Shown here piece after piece: positions 17,876 through 28,721 of a stretch of DNA of 64,000 nt. The DNA lies in assembly GCF_000196235.1 (NCBI RefSeq), contig NC_008541.1, positions 3,224,001 to 3,288,000 on the forward strand, read 5' to 3'. The notes under the pieces are model-generated. The model had not been told where the DNA came from, ran no database searches, and saw only the letters and a list, made by a program, of their open reading frames with translations. Source of the DNA: Arthrobacter sp. FB24. GTDB taxonomy: Bacteria; Actinomycetota; Actinomycetes; Actinomycetales; Micrococcaceae. Positions within the stretch are counted from its first letter, which is position 1. Every line of letters starts with the position of its first letter. The translations under genes and the position numbers were made by a program.

Positions 17876-19921
17876 TCAGGTCCAGCCGGTGGCGGCCAGC
17901 AGCCGCTGTTCGAACATGGGAATCATGCTCTGCACATACGTTTTCGTCAGGTGGTTGTCGTCCTTGTAGACATAGATGTTGCCCACCACTGCCGGGCAGA
18001 TTCCGTCGGCGCAGATGAAGTCGCTCATATCCATCAGGTGGAGGCCGGCCACCTTGCCGCGGTACTGGTCCAGCGGTGACGAGTCGGCGAGCGCTTCACC
18101 GAGCGGCGGATTGCACTCCTCCGCGGCGGCCCCCCTCTTTTGCACGCACTCCGGCATGTTGAACCCAAACCGCGGATTGTCGCGGACGCCCACGACGTCC
18201 ATCCCGGCGTCCGTGAACGGCTTGATGCCCTCCAGGTAACCAGGCACTTCCGTTTCGAACGGCGCTTCGACATGCGTCAGGGATGCCACGGTGAACACGG
18301 CGTCCGGCTTGTGTTCAAGCACATATGCAGCGCTGGCCTTATTGAAGGCATTGCACTCAGCATCACGCTCGGCCGACTCCGCGCCGAAGCGGCAGCTGCC
18401 CTTGAGGAGCGTGACCACCTCCCAGCCGTGCTCCTTGGCGATCGGACCCAGCGCGGCCATGTACTGCTGCGCGTGCGAGTCGCCCAGCACCACGATCCGC
18501 TTGGTGACAACGTCCGGCTTGCTGTTCTGCAGACAGCCCGAGAGCAGCGGGTCACCGGGCACATTGCCGTCGGTGCAGAGGCCGTCGATATCCGCCCACT
18601 CGTTCTTCATGGCAGCCGGCGCCGGAATGATCCTGGCTTCCGGCGTCGGCTTTCCCGCGTTTTCGGGAGTCAGTGCGGCGGCACCCGGCGTCAGTTCCCT
18701 GGGCTGCGCCGCGGCGGCTGCTTCCTCGGCCGTCAGTTTGGTCTGCCACAGTGACACCGGGCCCGCGAGCAGGGCTCCGCACGCCACGATTACGACGGCG
18801 TTCCGCCAGATCCGCCGTTGCGGCCAGTGCCATTCGCGCAGCGGTTTTTCCACGAACCGGGTGGTGAGGACTGCCATCGCCACGGAGGCTGCCACGATGG
18901 CAAGGCCCTGGACGAGGTTCGGCGAGACAACACCCGTGCCCGCGAGGGCCAGGACCAGCAGCGGCCAGTGCCACAAGTACAGCGCGTAGGAGTTGTCACC
19001 GAGTGACACGAGGGGTTTCCAGCTCAGGAGGCGGTCGGCACCAAAGCGGCTGCCGCTCTGGCCGGCCACAATGATTGCCGCCGCCGACAGCGTGGGCCAG
19101 AGCGCCACGAAACCCGGGAAGGACCGGTCCACCGTCAGCAGCAGGCCGCAGGACACCATGGCCACCACGCCCGCCCAGCCCAGGATGATCCGAAGGACCT
19201 TTCCCGGCTTCAGGTAAGGAAGTGCGAGAGCCAGCAGGGAGCCCAATGCAAACTCCCACAGCCTGGTCCTGGTATCAAAGTAGGCGTAGGCCTGGTTGGT
19301 GGCCGTCTGGTCAATGGAAAAGGCCAGCGACGCCGCAAAAACCACGCCGAAGGCAACGGCCAAAAGCATGCGGTAACTGATCCCGGGCCGGCGCAGGACC
19401 CGGTGCAGCAGGGCGATTCCCGCAAACACCAGGGGCCACAGGATAAAGACCTGCCCCTGGATGGACAGTGACCAGAAATGCTGCAGCGGGCTCGCGCCGG
19501 AGTGGTCCTGCGCGTAGTAGTCAACGGCCGAGTCCGCAAGCAGCCAGTTCTGCCGGTAGAGCAGTGAGGCCCACGCCTGGTCCAGGACGTCCGGCCAGCG
19601 GCTTTGCGGAAGAAGTGCCCAGGTGCCGGCCAGCACACCCAGGATAACGACGACGGCGGCAGGCAGCAGCCGCTTGAACAGGTGCAGCCAGTGGCTGACC
19701 AGCTTAAGCGGGCTGCCGCTTTCCACTTTCCGCACGAAGGAGAGGGTGAGCAGGAACGCGGAGATGAGCAGGAAGATGTCCACGCCGCCGGATACCCGGC
19801 CCAGCCAGACGTGGTACGTGACCACCATCAGTACTGCCAGTGCCCGGAGGCCTTGGACCTCGGGGCGGTACCCCTTCCTGGCCGCCTTGTTCGTAGATGT
19901 CGTCGCGGGAGTCGTCGTCAT
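17876..19921 (-). CDS. Acyltransferase-3 family protein with SGNH domain (OafA-like)
   Basis: 681 aa. The N-terminal membrane domain has about ten helices (residues about 25-395) and begins with the family motif VQGLRALAVLMVVTYHVW, where the His is the proposed acyl-transfer residue. The C-terminal extracytoplasmic SGNH-hydrolase domain (about 440-681) has block I GDSHAQQ and the late Asp/His pair in DDNHLTK. OafA/OatA-type proteins move acetyl groups to cell-wall or surface polysaccharide. The start ATG 19921 overlaps the stop of the upstream paralogue as ATGA, so the two are one operon. Confidence 0.92.
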   Translation of the reverse strand: MTTTPATTSTNKAARKGYRPEVQGLRALAVLMVVTYHVWLGRVSGGVDIFLLISAFLLTLSFVRKVESGSPLKLVSHWLHLFKRLLPAAVVVILGVLAGTWALLPQSRWPDVLDQAWASLLYRQNWLLADSAVDYYAQDHSGASPLQHFWSLSIQGQVFILWPLVFAGIALLHRVLRRPGISYRMLLAVAFGVVFAASLAFSIDQTATNQAYAYFDTRTRLWEFALGSLLALALPYLKPGKVLRIILGWAGVVAMVSCGLLLTVDRSFPGFVALWPTLSAAAIIVAGQSGSRFGADRLLSWKPLVSLGDNSYALYLWHWPLLVLALAGTGVVSPNLVQGLAIVAASVAMAVLTTRFVEKPLREWHWPQRRIWRNAVVIVACGALLAGPVSLWQTKLTAEEAAAAAQPRELTPGAAALTPENAGKPTPEARIIPAPAAMKNEWADIDGLCTDGNVPGDPLLSGCLQNSKPDVVTKRIVVLGDSHAQQYMAALGPIAKEHGWEVVTLLKGSCRFGAESAERDAECNAFNKASAAYVLEHKPDAVFTVASLTHVEAPFETEVPGYLEGIKPFTDAGMDVVGVRDNPRFGFNMPECVQKRGAAAEECNPPLGEALADSSPLDQYRGKVAGLHLMDMSDFICADGICPAVVGNIYVYKDDNHLTKTYVQSMIPMFEQRLLAATGWT

Positions 19922-21972
19922 TCCGTGTTCCAGCCGGTCGCTGCCAGAAACTCCTTCTCGAAGTAGGGGGTGATGCTGTCCATATAGGTGCGGGTGACGT
20001 GGTTGTCGTCTTTGTAGACCATGACGTTGCCGATGACCGCCGGACAGGTGTCGCCCTGGCAGAAGAAGCGGCTGAGGTCGAGGAACTTTGTGTCCGGCAC
20101 CTGGGCGGCAATTTCGGCGTCCGGCGAAGCCGGCTGATAACTGTCAGCCGCCTTGGCGGCGCACGCCGAATAGTTGTCCTTGTTGCGCTCGAGGCAGTCC
20201 GGGACGGCCTCGGGCATTCGGGGCGTGTCCCGGAGCGCAACGACAGGGATGCCGGCGCCGTTGATTTCCTTGATCTCCGGAACCCACGCCGGGTCCATGA
20301 ATTCCGTCTTGTTCGGATTCGGGTCTGTCCGCGTGCTGGTGGTGACCACGAGGTCCGGTTTCATCTCCAGGACCTTCCTGGCCGTGTCCTTGTTGAAGTC
20401 GAGGCAACCTTCGGACAGCTCAGGGGCGGCGGTATCAGTCACCGGGCAATAGCCCTTGGTGATGGTCTCCACTTTCCAGCCGTGCTTGTCGGCGAGGTTC
20501 AGCAGTGGCGTGGCCCAGACATGGGCGTGCGAGCTACCAATGACCACAATGGATTTCTCCGCATCGTCCTTGCCGTTGGAGCAAAGGTTGATGAGCTCGG
20601 CGTCGTTGGTGGTGCAGCCGCCCTGAAACTTCGGCCAGTCCTCCGCCACCGTGGTGAGGCTGGGGAGCAGCGGCGCGGACTTGTCGGCGGCGTCGACGTA
20701 GCCGGGATCAAGCACCCGTGCACCCGGGTTATTGGCCCAGGCCTGGCTTGCGGCGGCAGCAGTGGCGCTGCTGATCTGGAACTGCCACCCGGCGAGGGGA
20801 ACGGAAGCGGTGGCCACTGCGGCGGCGACGGCAATCAGTGCGCGACGGCGGTTGACCTCGGGCCATGTCCATTCACGCCAGGGTTTCTCGATGAATCTGG
20901 TGGTGAGGTAGGCGAGGCCCATCGACGCCACGATGATGACCGTGCCGGACAACGGCCCGGCGTGGTCGCGGCCCGTCGCCGCGAGGGCAATGACAAGGAT
21001 CGGCCAGTGCCACAGATACAGGGCGTAGGAGTTGTCCCCCAACCGGACCAGTGGTCCGGCGCTCAGGATCCGGTCAACGCCGAACCTGCTCCCCGTCTGG
21101 CCGGCAGCGATGACGCAGGCGGCTGCAAGTGTGGGCCACAGGGCCGCCACTCCCGGGAACGCCGCCTGGACGTTGAGCAGGATCCCGCAACTCAACATGG
21201 CGACAATGCCCAGCCAGCCAAGGGCTATGCGCCCTGTCCGGGGTATCCGGAGGCCGGGAAGGATCAGCGCCACCAGTGTTCCGAGGGCGAATTCCCACAG
21301 CCGGGCGCCGGTGTCGAAGTAGGCCTGCGCCTGGTTGGTCAGGGTGAAGATAATCGAGTACGTCAGTGACACCAGGAACACGCCGACGAAGATGTAGCAC
21401 AGCAGGATCCGGTAGTGCAGCCGGTAACGCTTCGCCAGCAGCGCGGCCGCGGCAAAGATCAGCGGCCACAGAATGAAAACCTGTCCCTGGATGGACAGCG
21501 ACCAGAAGTGCTGGAACGGGCTGGCCAGGCTGTGGTCGGTGGCATAGTAGTCGACGGCCTGCGTCTGCAGGAGCCGGTTTTCCATGTAGAACAGGGATGC
21601 CCAGCCCTGCGCGATCACGTCCAGCCAGCGGGTGCTCGGCAGGAAGATGAAGCTCGCGGCGAGGATGGCAACTATCACTGTGACCGCGGCGGGCAACAGT
21701 CGCCGGAAGAGGTGCAGCCAATGCTTGAACAGTGCCATTGGGCGGCCCTGCTCATATTTGCCCACGAACTGCAGCGTCATGAGGAAGGCCGAGATCAGCA
21801 GGAATACGTCAACGCCGCCGGACACCCGGCCAAACCAGACGTGGTAGCTGACCACCATCAGCACGGCCAGCGAGCGCAGGCCCTGGATTTCCGGCCTGAA
21901 CTTCGATTTTCGGCTCGCTTCAGTTCCGGCGCCACTACGGCGCGGCGAGGCCAGGGCTCTCGCTATGGACAT
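19918..21972 (-). CDS. Acyltransferase-3 family protein with SGNH domain, second copy
   Basis: 684 aa paralogue of the downstream gene, with the same layout: IQGLRSLAVLMVVSYHVWF near residue 40, about ten membrane helices, then an SGNH domain with DDNHVTR near the C-terminus. Block I reads GSSHAHV, so the usual Asp before the nucleophilic Ser (GDSH) is Ser here. ATG 21972 is preferred because GAGGGG lies seven bases upstream; the earlier ATG 22008 has no ribosome-binding site. Tandem copies suggest acylation of two sites or two polymers. No glycan-synthesis genes are adjacent. Confidence 0.9.
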   Translation of the reverse strand: MSIARALASPRRSGAGTEASRKSKFRPEIQGLRSLAVLMVVSYHVWFGRVSGGVDVFLLISAFLMTLQFVGKYEQGRPMALFKHWLHLFRRLLPAAVTVIVAILAASFIFLPSTRWLDVIAQGWASLFYMENRLLQTQAVDYYATDHSLASPFQHFWSLSIQGQVFILWPLIFAAAALLAKRYRLHYRILLCYIFVGVFLVSLTYSIIFTLTNQAQAYFDTGARLWEFALGTLVALILPGLRIPRTGRIALGWLGIVAMLSCGILLNVQAAFPGVAALWPTLAAACVIAAGQTGSRFGVDRILSAGPLVRLGDNSYALYLWHWPILVIALAATGRDHAGPLSGTVIIVASMGLAYLTTRFIEKPWREWTWPEVNRRRALIAVAAAVATASVPLAGWQFQISSATAAAASQAWANNPGARVLDPGYVDAADKSAPLLPSLTTVAEDWPKFQGGCTTNDAELINLCSNGKDDAEKSIVVIGSSHAHVWATPLLNLADKHGWKVETITKGYCPVTDTAAPELSEGCLDFNKDTARKVLEMKPDLVVTTSTRTDPNPNKTEFMDPAWVPEIKEINGAGIPVVALRDTPRMPEAVPDCLERNKDNYSACAAKAADSYQPASPDAEIAAQVPDTKFLDLSRFFCQGDTCPAVIGNVMVYKDDNHVTRTYMDSITPYFEKEFLAATGWNTE

Positions 21973-22188
21973 AGAAAAACCCCTCAGGCGGACAACCAAA
22001 GCATCCATGTTACCGAATCGTAATTTTCATCGCCAATCGCCGGCGCATTCGGGAAGAACCCCCGCCTCCCATTAAGGCACCGCAAGCTGGGAGTTTCCAG
22101 AGGCGTGCGGCGGCTACGGGCCGGCCGGGAAACTAGGCTGGTGCCGACGCCGGATCGCGGAACCGGAAAACACGGAGGAGTGGCCATA

Positions 22189-23157
22189 GTGATCGTTCAG
22201 GTACGGATATGCACACCCGCGGAGCTCTCCGACCTGGTGGTGGAAAGCTGCACACAGCAAACCGGCGCGGCGGAAGTGGCCGTGCATAAGGGAGCGTCCA
22301 TCCAGCCGCCCGGGGATGTGGTGGTGGTCCACGTGGCCAGGGAATCAGTCGAGGAGCTGCTGGAAAAGCTGCATGCCCTGAACCTCCAGGAGGTCGGCTC
22401 CATCGCCATTTCAATGCCGGAGCTCATGCTCTCCCGGCGTGCCGACCGGGCTGAAGCAGCGGCGCCCGGCGACGGGGCCGACGCCATGATCTGGGACGAG
22501 GTGACGCGCCAGACAGGCGAGGATTCGCGGCTCACCTGGAGCTATCTGGCCTTCCTCGTCCTGGCCACGCAACTGGCCGCAATCGGGATCGTCACGGATT
22601 CAACCATCGCCATCGTCGGGGCCATGGCCGTCGGGCCGGAGTTCGGGCCGCTGGCTGCCCTGGCTGTCGCGCTGGCGCAGCGCAAATGGAAGCTGGGACG
22701 CAGCGCCGCGCTGGCTCTGGGTGTCGGTTTTCCCGTAGCAATGCTCCTGGCAGCCTTGACGGCCTGGTTGTCAGTTCCATTGGGGCTCTTCCCTGCCGAC
22801 ACCCTCGACACCGGGTCAGCCGTGGAATTCATTTATCATCCAGGGCCCTACTCGCTGATCGTTGCGGTGCTGGCCGGTGCAGCAGGGATGCTCTCCGTGA
22901 TCAGCCGGCGCTCCGCGGCCCTGATCGGGGTCTTCATTTCGGTGACCACCGTTCCCGCCGCAGGGTTCGTCGCCGTCGCGCTGGTCCTGGGCGAGTACCA
23001 GAAAGCGGCGGGGTCTGCGCTTCAGCTGCTGCTGAACCTCCTGGGTATCGTGGTTTCTGCGGTTGCGGTCCTCATTTTCTACCGGATCATCACCAAGCGA
23101 CTGCCGGAGGGCATGGCCCGGCGGCTGAGGCGACAGGCCTTGCGCGCCCGGAGCTAG
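22189..23157 (+). CDS. DUF389 family membrane protein
   Basis: 322 aa. An N-terminal soluble alpha/beta region (about 1-90, ACT/ferredoxin-like, ending in a VGSIAIS strand) is followed by about six membrane helices (residues 120-310), with the family-typical segment AIVGAMAVGPEFGPLAALAV. The start GTG 22189 has GGAGGAG eight bases upstream and is strongly preferred over the earlier in-frame starts. The function of DUF389 proteins is not established; some are discussed as transporters. The stop TAG shares the palindrome CTAG with the stop of the convergent flavoprotein gene. Confidence 0.88.
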   Translation: MIVQVRICTPAELSDLVVESCTQQTGAAEVAVHKGASIQPPGDVVVVHVARESVEELLEKLHALNLQEVGSIAISMPELMLSRRADRAEAAAPGDGADAMIWDEVTRQTGEDSRLTWSYLAFLVLATQLAAIGIVTDSTIAIVGAMAVGPEFGPLAALAVALAQRKWKLGRSAALALGVGFPVAMLLAALTAWLSVPLGLFPADTLDTGSAVEFIYHPGPYSLIVAVLAGAAGMLSVISRRSAALIGVFISVTTVPAAGFVAVALVLGEYQKAAGSALQLLLNLLGIVVSAVAVLIFYRIITKRLPEGMARRLRRQALRARS

Positions 23158-24272
23158 CCCCGCGCCACCGCTTTCACCGGCGACACCACGGCCGGGATCT
23201 TCCCGGCCACGTATCGGGCGTCCCTGCATACACCGGGAAGGGTGGCCGAAGCCGCTGAGTACATGAATTCCTCTCCCAGGAAGAACAGCCCGGGCTTATC
23301 GAGCGCCACGCCGCGGTGCTGCCTTGGCCGTCCGTCGCCGTCGAACACTGGCATTGCGATCCAGTCGAATGACTCCCGGTAGCCGGTGCACCAGATCACG
23401 TTGGACACGTCATCGAGGGGTCTTCCCGCCACCACAGGCAGGCCATCCTGCACGCCGGTCACCCGCGGCACACGTTCGACGCCGGCGGCAGCGAGGTCCT
23501 TGCTTTTGGTCCTGATCAGCGGGTCCGCGTGCCCTAGTTTTAGCGGTGCGGCTTTACGGCCAATTGGCGAGTCAAGTGTCAGCACGTGGAGCCCCACGAA
23601 CCGCACCACGGGCAGGACGAAGCGGGCCGCGGCCCTTCCGTGCCGCACTGGCAGCTCGCCGCCCGGCTTGCCTGCTACCACTGTGTGGTGCGTCCGGCTC
23701 ACTTCAAGGGCAATTTCCGCTCCCGAGTTGCCCAGCCCCACCACCAGGACACGGCCGGCCCGGAGCTGGTCCGGGTTCCGGTATTCGCTGGAGTGGAGCT
23801 GCACGGTCGACGGCGCGAGGTCTGTCGCAAAGTCCGGCAGCCTGGGCGCCTGCGTGCAACCGGTCGCCACAACGACGTTGCCTGCTTCCCATCGCTTTCC
23901 GTCCGAAACGGCAACGTACCGTCCTTGCTCGCGCCACAACTTCTCCACCCGGGTGCCGGTGCGGACCGGGAGCGCAAAAGTGGCGGCATAGGCTTCCAGG
24001 TAGTCCGCCAGCTCGTCCTTGGTCGGGAAGGACAACCCGTCCCCCGGAAAACGCATGCCGGGCAGGCCGTCGTACTTTGCCGGAGTGAACAGCCTCAGCG
24101 TGTCCCACCGCTGCCGCCAGGCATCTCCGATCCTCGGATTCGCGTCCAGGATCAGGAATCTCCGGCCTTGGCGCTTGAGGTAGTGGCCGATGGCCAGGCC
24201 GGCCTGTCCCCCTCCGATCACCAGCGTGTCAAGCATGTCACCGGACCCGCCTTCTTCTCGTATGTTGTTCAT
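23154..24272 (-). CDS. FAD/NAD(P)-dependent oxidoreductase (CzcO/flavin monooxygenase-like)
   Basis: 372 aa. FAD-binding Rossmann motif VIGGGQAGLAIG near residue 18, NAD(P)-binding motif VVGLGNSGAEIA near residue 178, and the late motif VIWCTGYRESF near 290. This layout matches single-component flavin-containing monooxygenases and CzcO-like proteins (soluble, cytosolic). The substrate is unknown. The start ATG 24272 has AGGAGG with ten-base spacing and overlaps the upstream PQ-loop gene as ATGA, so the two are an operon. Confidence 0.88.
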   Translation of the reverse strand: MNNIREEGGSGDMLDTLVIGGGQAGLAIGHYLKRQGRRFLILDANPRIGDAWRQRWDTLRLFTPAKYDGLPGMRFPGDGLSFPTKDELADYLEAYAATFALPVRTGTRVEKLWREQGRYVAVSDGKRWEAGNVVVATGCTQAPRLPDFATDLAPSTVQLHSSEYRNPDQLRAGRVLVVGLGNSGAEIALEVSRTHHTVVAGKPGGELPVRHGRAAARFVLPVVRFVGLHVLTLDSPIGRKAAPLKLGHADPLIRTKSKDLAAAGVERVPRVTGVQDGLPVVAGRPLDDVSNVIWCTGYRESFDWIAMPVFDGDGRPRQHRGVALDKPGLFFLGEEFMYSAASATLPGVCRDARYVAGKIPAVVSPVKAVARG

Positions 24273-24616
24273 TGCGCTGCCTCCTGTTCAGCCGCTGCGG
24301 ATTGATCGGATGAACCGTCCCGGCTGGTTCCCGGCCGCCCTGTATCCCGACCGTGCGATTCGCTCCTGTAGCGCAGCCACCACACGAGCATCAGCGCGGA
24401 CGCCAGAACGTACACCACATGGAGCAGCCAGATCGGACCGGCCGGCAGGTGGAAGACGTACACGGAGTGGACAGCGTTGGCCACATTGCTCAGGACCAGG
24501 CTGCTGAGGCTATAGGACGCCAGATCCTTGGTCCGCGCCGCTTTGAGAAGCATCGGCAGCATGCCAAGGGCGAACAGTACGGTGGAGCACGTACCGGCCA
24601 GGACGGGAAGGTTCAT
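24269..24616 (-). CDS. Small PQ-loop/SemiSWEET-like membrane protein
   Basis: 115 aa with three membrane helices (about 5-22, 37-55, 62-82) and a polar C-terminal tail. The segment after helix 1 (MLPMLLKAARTKDLASYS) resembles a PQ-loop repeat, which fits the SemiSWEET/PQ-loop fold of small sugar or solute carriers that dimerise. Assignment rests on topology and that one motif. It overlaps the flavoprotein gene by four bases; a shared small-molecule pathway is inferred. Confidence 0.65.
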   Translation of the reverse strand: MNLPVLAGTCSTVLFALGMLPMLLKAARTKDLASYSLSSLVLSNVANAVHSVYVFHLPAGPIWLLHVVYVLASALMLVWWLRYRSESHGRDTGRPGTSRDGSSDQSAAAEQEAAQ

Positions 24617-24710
24617 AGTTCGACACTAGGTCGGCATCCGCACGGTCCGCGTCGGCAGAATTATGCATTTTGCCCGGGCCACGGGTGGGTAGTTGTATGC
24701 AGCCTGATAC

Positions 24711-26348
24711 CTACCCGGCGAGCCCGTGCTCGAAGGCGTACCTGGTGGCGGCTACCCTGGACCGGAGTCCAAGTTTGAGGAAGATGTTGCTGATATGCCG
24801 GGCAACAGTCTTTTCACTCAGGTAAAGCTCACCGGCGATCACACGGTTGGCCTTTCCCGCCGCAACGAGCCGGAGCACTTCGATCTCGCGCGGCGTGAGG
24901 GGTCCGGCGTCCTTCTCCTGCACCGGCGTGTGTTCGAGTGAGGTCCAGGCAGCCGCCGGGGCTGCGCCGAGGGCGAGGAACTCGGCCCGCGCCGCCTCGA
25001 AGTCCATCTCCGCCGCATCCTCGTCGCCGGATGCACGGCAGGCACGGCCCACAAGGGTTCGGCAGCGTGCTGCCTCGAACGGAACGCCCAGTTCCCGCCA
25101 GAGCATCCACGCGCGTCGCAGGACCGGCTGCGCCCGGGCGGGCTCTCCTTCGGCTAGGAGGACGGCGCCCCCGGCCTGGCAGGAGGCGGCCTGCACCATC
25201 GGCATCGCGCAGTCCTGCGCAACGGCGGCCAGCTCGTCCGCGGACCGCCTGGCCGCGGCGGTGTCCCCCGCGGCCAGCTCTATTTCCACAAGCGCCGGCA
25301 GCAGGTGGCGGCGGGTGGCGACGTCGGCGGAATCGGCCGCCCTCCGGATGAGGGCGCGCGCGGCAGGGATATCGCCAAGGGCCAGCTTCAGCAGGGCAAG
25401 TCCTGGCTGGGGCTCGTAGCCACTGCGTCCGGCGTGACGGTAGCATTCCTCCGCCGCAGCGAAGTCCCCCCTCAGGCGCTCTACTTCGCCCTCCTGGTAG
25501 AAGCCGCCGTAGAACGCATGATAGTCCCCTGCCGCAGCCAGGCGCTGCGCGTCCTTGGCCGCGCTGATGGCGTCATCCCAGGCCCCGTGCAGCCGGTACA
25601 GTTCGGCGCGGTGGGCCTGGCACTGGCCGCTGAACAGGACCATGTCCGGCCGTCCCGCGCACCAGCGGTCCAGCGCAGTCGTCCACTCCAGGGCGCGGCG
25701 CAGGTCGAAGGCCAGGTGGCAGTTGCCGATGACGGCGCAGTAGATGATGCCCGAGGGCACCGGCGAAACCTCCCCCGCGGTCACTGCCACCATCACCTCG
25801 TCAAAGAGCCGAACGCCGCTGCTGATGTCACCGAGCATCAGGCTGGCCTGCCCCCTGCCCAGTAAGGAGAGGGAGATGAGGTCCCGGTCCTGGAACCGTT
25901 CCCCGACGGCCAGGGCGTCCGCGAAGACCCGGTTGGCACCGTCAGGGTCGCCGCCGTATAGCATGCCCAGAGCCGTCGGAAGCAGCAGCAGGCCCTCCAC
26001 CACGCAGGGCTCGTTCAGTTCAGCCACCAGCCGTCCGGCGCGTGCAAACCAGCCGGTGCTGCGGGCCATCTGGCCTGTGTTCATCAGATGCATGCCGATC
26101 CATCCGGCGCAGCGCGCCGCACCGGGCACGTCGCCGACGACGAGGTACTCCTCGTGCGCGCGGGTGAGGTTGTCGATTCCCGTGTCAGTCTTGCCCGTCA
26201 GGATTTCCACTGTGGCCAGGCGTTCGAGATCGGGCGCGGTGAGCCCGCCACGCCGGTCGGCGTCAAGGAACTGTTCGACGGCCTCGGTCCACCGATGCCC
26301 TTCGAAGGCGGAACGGCCCCGGTCAAGACCGGCTTCAGACGTTGCCAT
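24711..26348 (-). CDS. LuxR-family transcriptional regulator with helical-repeat N-terminus
   Basis: 545 aa. Residues about 1-460 are a run of amphipathic helices rich in Ala/Leu with TPR-like spacing (no P-loop, so not a MalT/LAL-type ATPase). The C-terminal 65 residues are a LuxR/GerE HTH with LTPREIEVLRLVAAGKANR and LSEKTVARHISNIF. The start ATG 26348 has GGGAGG upstream. The helical part probably senses a ligand or partner protein. The neighbours (groEL downstream of its start, PQ-loop/flavoprotein operon after its stop) give no firm target. Confidence 0.88.
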   Translation of the reverse strand: MATSEAGLDRGRSAFEGHRWTEAVEQFLDADRRGGLTAPDLERLATVEILTGKTDTGIDNLTRAHEEYLVVGDVPGAARCAGWIGMHLMNTGQMARSTGWFARAGRLVAELNEPCVVEGLLLLPTALGMLYGGDPDGANRVFADALAVGERFQDRDLISLSLLGRGQASLMLGDISSGVRLFDEVMVAVTAGEVSPVPSGIIYCAVIGNCHLAFDLRRALEWTTALDRWCAGRPDMVLFSGQCQAHRAELYRLHGAWDDAISAAKDAQRLAAAGDYHAFYGGFYQEGEVERLRGDFAAAEECYRHAGRSGYEPQPGLALLKLALGDIPAARALIRRAADSADVATRRHLLPALVEIELAAGDTAAARRSADELAAVAQDCAMPMVQAASCQAGGAVLLAEGEPARAQPVLRRAWMLWRELGVPFEAARCRTLVGRACRASGDEDAAEMDFEAARAEFLALGAAPAAAWTSLEHTPVQEKDAGPLTPREIEVLRLVAAGKANRVIAGELYLSEKTVARHISNIFLKLGLRSRVAATRYAFEHGLAG

Positions 26349-26496
26349 GATGCCTCCCCGCGGATCCGGCGGCCCTGTGGCCGGGCCCGTCCCTAAGCGC
26401 CCGCGGTTGCTCTAAGCGCCACGGTACGCCGGGTGTCGCCGGGGGCACAAGCACCGGCGAAGGGCCAGGGAGCGGGATGCAAAAGGGCACGAAAAA

Positions 26497-26543
26497 GCCG
26501 GCCCGGCGCGGGCGGTTTCTGGAAACCGTCCGGCCGGGCCGGC
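26497..26543 (-). terminator. Intrinsic terminator of groEL
   Basis: Long near-perfect hairpin: outer 11-bp arms (26497-26507 with 26533-26543) plus an inner stem around CGGTTT/AAACCG. On the minus strand it is followed by TTTTTC. It lies 21 bases past the groEL stop. Confidence 0.85.
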
Positions 26544-26564
26544 CTTTAGGGCGTTGGCTGCAAG

Positions 26565-28187
<1,623 letters not shown>

Positions 28188-28199
28188 TCAAGACAGAAA

Positions 28200-28245
28200 C
28201 CCCGCGCAGCAGATTCATCGCTAACGACGAAACGGCTGCGCGGGG
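28200..28245 (-). other. Intercistronic hairpin between groES and groEL
   Basis: Perfect 11-bp inverted repeat CCCCGCGCAGC (28200-28210) with GCTGCGCGGGG (28235-28245) and a 24-nt loop, in the 79-bp gap between the two genes. It could stabilise or process the mRNA and set the GroES:GroEL ratio; no T-run makes it look like a terminator. Confidence 0.5.
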
Positions 28246-28254
28246 GTCCAAGAG

Positions 28255-28548
28255 TTACTTTACGACGATCGCCAGAACGTCGCGGGCGGACAGCACGAGG
28301 TACTCGGTGCCGCCGGTCTTGACTTCGGTTCCACCGTACTTGGAGTAGATAACGACGTCGCCAACGGCTACGTCGACCGGAACGCGGTTGCCATCTTCAA
28401 AGCGGCCGGGGCCGACTGCAACAACTTCACCTTCCTGCGGCTTCTCCTGCGCGGAGTCCGGGATAACCAGGCCGGAAGCCGTGGTCTGCTCTGCTTCGAG
28501 CGGGCGGACAACAATACGATCCTCAAGAGGCTTAATAGAGACCGACAC
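28255..28548 (-). CDS. groES: Co-chaperonin GroES (10 kDa)
   Basis: 97 aa, normal length. Begins [17 protein letters not shown] and contains the mobile-loop region [20 protein letters not shown] (about 20-40), then [14 protein letters not shown]. Caps the GroEL ring. The start is GTG 28548 with a strong AAAGGAGAGG upstream. First gene of the groES-groEL operon; it is transcribed from a promoter overlapped by CIRCE elements. Confidence 0.97.
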   Translation of the reverse strand: MSVSIKPLEDRIVVRPLEAEQTTASGLVIPDSAQEKPQEGEVVAVGPGRFEDGNRVPVDVAVGDVVIYSKYGGTEVKTGGTEYLVLSARDVLAIVVK

Positions 28549-28659
28549 TCGGACCTCTCCTTTACGTCAGCAAATTTATGGACTGGAAAACTGTTGCGCC
28601 TGAGCATACAAACCGTCGTCGCGGTGCCGGCAGCAGCGTGGCTGGCAGTTCTTCATGTG

Positions 28660-28686
28660 TTAGCACCCTCCTAGGGAGAGTGCTAA
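28660..28686. promoter_or_regulatory. CIRCE operator 1 (proximal to groES)
   Basis: TTAGCACCC-N9-GAGTGCTAA. One base differs from the CIRCE consensus (TTAGCACTC-N9-GAGTGCTAA), the binding site of the repressor HrcA. It lies about 110 bases ahead of groES, downstream of the predicted -10 and thus in the transcribed leader. Confidence 0.9.
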
Positions 28687-28691
28687 TGATG

Positions 28692-28721
28692 ACTCTATGT
28701 AAGTGGTTAGCACTCGGTCAA
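28692..28721 (-). promoter_or_regulatory. Probable groES-groEL promoter
   Basis: On the minus strand, TTGACC (28716-28721) and TAGAGT (28692-28697) are separated by 18 bp and fit a housekeeping sigma-70-type promoter. The -35 lies in the centre of CIRCE operator 2 and the start point would fall just before operator 1, ideal for repression. Confidence 0.6.
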
